DNA from: Nyssa sinensis
Lineage: Eukaryota; Streptophyta; Magnoliopsida; Cornales; Nyssaceae
DNA: 64,000 bases
Assembly: GCA_008638375.1 (NCBI GenBank)
Contig: CM018032.1
Span: forward strand, 10,379,501 to 10,443,500
Direction of reading: 5' to 3'
Under the pieces are notes generated by a model. That model saw nothing but the letters and a program-made list of their open reading frames with translations. It was not told the DNA's origin and ran no database searches. The translations under genes were made by a program, and so were the position numbers. Shown here piece by piece: positions 63,113 to 64,000 of the stretch; position 1 is the stretch's first letter; the number at the start of each line of letters is the position of its first letter.

Positions 63113-64000
63113 TCATGGTGTTAAATCGCGGTCGCGGGATATGACGCGGTCGCGGTCGCGGTGTAACGGTATCGGGAGTATCGGCCCACCCGTAACGGGA
63201 ATCGGAAACCGCGACTGTGAATTTTTTTCAAACATTAGCAAACCCCCTAAGTTTTACTGATACACATGTTTTTACTTCAGTTTATTACTTTTAAGGGTTT
63301 TAAAGTAATTTTTATCATTTTTATGACACTTAAAAAGATGTTTTATAATTTTATATTATTTTTTTTAAGTTAAAATACTGAAAAGTAGCATTTTTATGAT
63401 TTTTAAGAATAATATTGCAACAAATAATGTAAATAATTACTTCAAATTTCAAATGCAATTAAAAATTCATAATCAATAACAATTCAAAAAAGAAGGCAAA
63501 TGCAAATATTTAATTAGTTGGTAGCTAGTTGGCACCTTTTGGAACTACCACCAAAATGAATGGCGTGCAGGTTCTTGATAGTCTCTATCATTGTCATCAT
63601 CATTATATGGTCTCTCCAGCACTTGTCTATTGAAATAATTGGAACCTCCCATTCCTATTGATGTATTACTGCCACTGGAATCTTCTGGTTGTTGCTGCAT
63701 GTAATACCCAGTCCCATCCCCATAAGGCATTGTAGATCCAAAGAGGTTATTTGTAAAAGCCTCTGCATCTGAAGGAAGTGGATATGGAGCTGCATATTGT
63801 GGTGATGGGAGGGGATAGTAATGAGGTTGTGGTTGGGGGTATCCCTGCTGAGGTGGTGGGTAGTGTGGTTGTAATGGTAGTGGGTATAATGGGTATCCAG
63901 ATTGAATGCCCACTTGATGTCCAACTCCAAGATTTCCAAAACGTTGAGCAATTCCAGAATCATCATCACTGCAATCAACTGGTGGTAAATAATGTCTTTG
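63113..64000 (-). mobile_element. Probable hAT-type DNA transposon, 3' end
   Basis: The left end contains CATGGTGTTAAATCGCGGTC followed by repeated GCGGTCGCGG words up to about 63225. Such GC-rich subterminal repeats next to a (G)GTGTTAAATCGCGG terminus are seen in plant hAT elements. A minus-strand ORF that leaves the window on the right ends 320 bp inside it. The other end, the transposase core and the target duplication lie outside, so the superfamily is provisional. Confidence 0.45.
63545..64000 (-). CDS. C-terminus of a Pro/Tyr/Gln-rich protein, probably hAT transposase-associated
   Basis: Minus-strand frame open from the window edge (64000) to a TAG at 63545: 151 codons plus stop. It starts QRHYLPPVDCSDDDSGIAQR, passes through a Pro/Gln/Tyr-rich tract (YPPPQQGYPQPQPHYYPLPS), then FTNNLFGSTMPYGDGTGYYM, and ends YQEPARHSFWW. 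No catalytic domain is in the window. Similar tails follow the dimerisation domain in plant hAT proteins, which with the adjacent hAT-like terminus is my reason for the call. The frame has no stop, so the element may be fairly young. A nuclear gene with a low-complexity tail is the alternative. Confidence 0.5.
   Translation of the reverse strand, partial: QRHYLPPVDCSDDDSGIAQRFGNLGVGHQVGIQSGYPLYPLPLQPHYPPPQQGYPQPQPHYYPLPSPQYAAPYPLPSDAEAFTNNLFGSTMPYGDGTGYYMQQQPEDSSGSNTSIGMGGSNYFNRQVLERPYNDDDNDRDYQEPARHSFWW

Overview
This is a stretch of nuclear genome from a eudicot flowering plant. Intergenic DNA is very AT-rich, genes have many introns with plant-type GT-AG borders, the coding genes look like orthologues of Arabidopsis loci, and most of the rest is plant retrotransposon and MITE debris. 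I could not fix the species.

Layout, left to right. (1) 0-6.6 kb: an Hsp110-type chaperone exon fragment, an LTR-like repeat, and the 3' half of a Ty3/gypsy Tat-lineage element: decayed integrase C-terminus, an 85-bp tandem repeat, an intron-containing gene-like ORF on the opposite strand, and a 3' LTR. (2) 7.5-14.4 kb: a complete but dead Ty1/copia element on the minus strand with both LTRs, a tRNA-Met-type primer site and a deletion that removed the front half of reverse transcriptase. (3) 14.4-19.1 kb: AT-rich DNA with an RNase H-like LINE remnant and two small TIR elements. (4) 19.1-24.9 kb: an intact squalene epoxidase gene, 8 exons, 538 aa, plus strand. (5) 27.8-30.0 kb: an intronless 733-aa PLS-class PPR gene on the minus strand, probable orthologue of At3g49740. 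(6) 31.9-37.0 kb and 48.4-53.1 kb: a tandem pair of CNNM-type DUF21+CBS membrane protein genes, minus strand, 11 exons each, exon lengths nearly identical. A second, fairly complete copia element (39.9-44.7 kb) lies between them. (7) 54.4-56.3 kb: a Mutator-like element with ~80-bp terminal inverted repeats that holds a 14-3-3 exon fragment and mitochondrial DNA with trnS(GCU), i.e. a Pack-MULE-like chimera. (8) 57.6 kb to the right edge: the first five exons of a plastid-type HflX GTPase gene, plus strand. Its next intron holds a dead LINE (antisense) and the end of a probable hAT element, so the GTPase domain exons lie outside the window.

The host genes belong to unrelated pathways: sterol/triterpenoid synthesis (squalene epoxidase), organelle RNA processing (PPR), divalent-cation/Mg transport (the CNNM pair) and organelle ribosome-associated GTPase (HflX). 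They are not a cluster.

The most noteworthy observations are the chimeric Pack-MULE-like element with organelle DNA, the Gly-Glu to Ala-Lys change in the signature motif of one CNNM copy, three consecutive GC-AG introns in HflX, and the antisense gene of the Tat element. I found no CRISPR arrays and no prokaryotic-type system.
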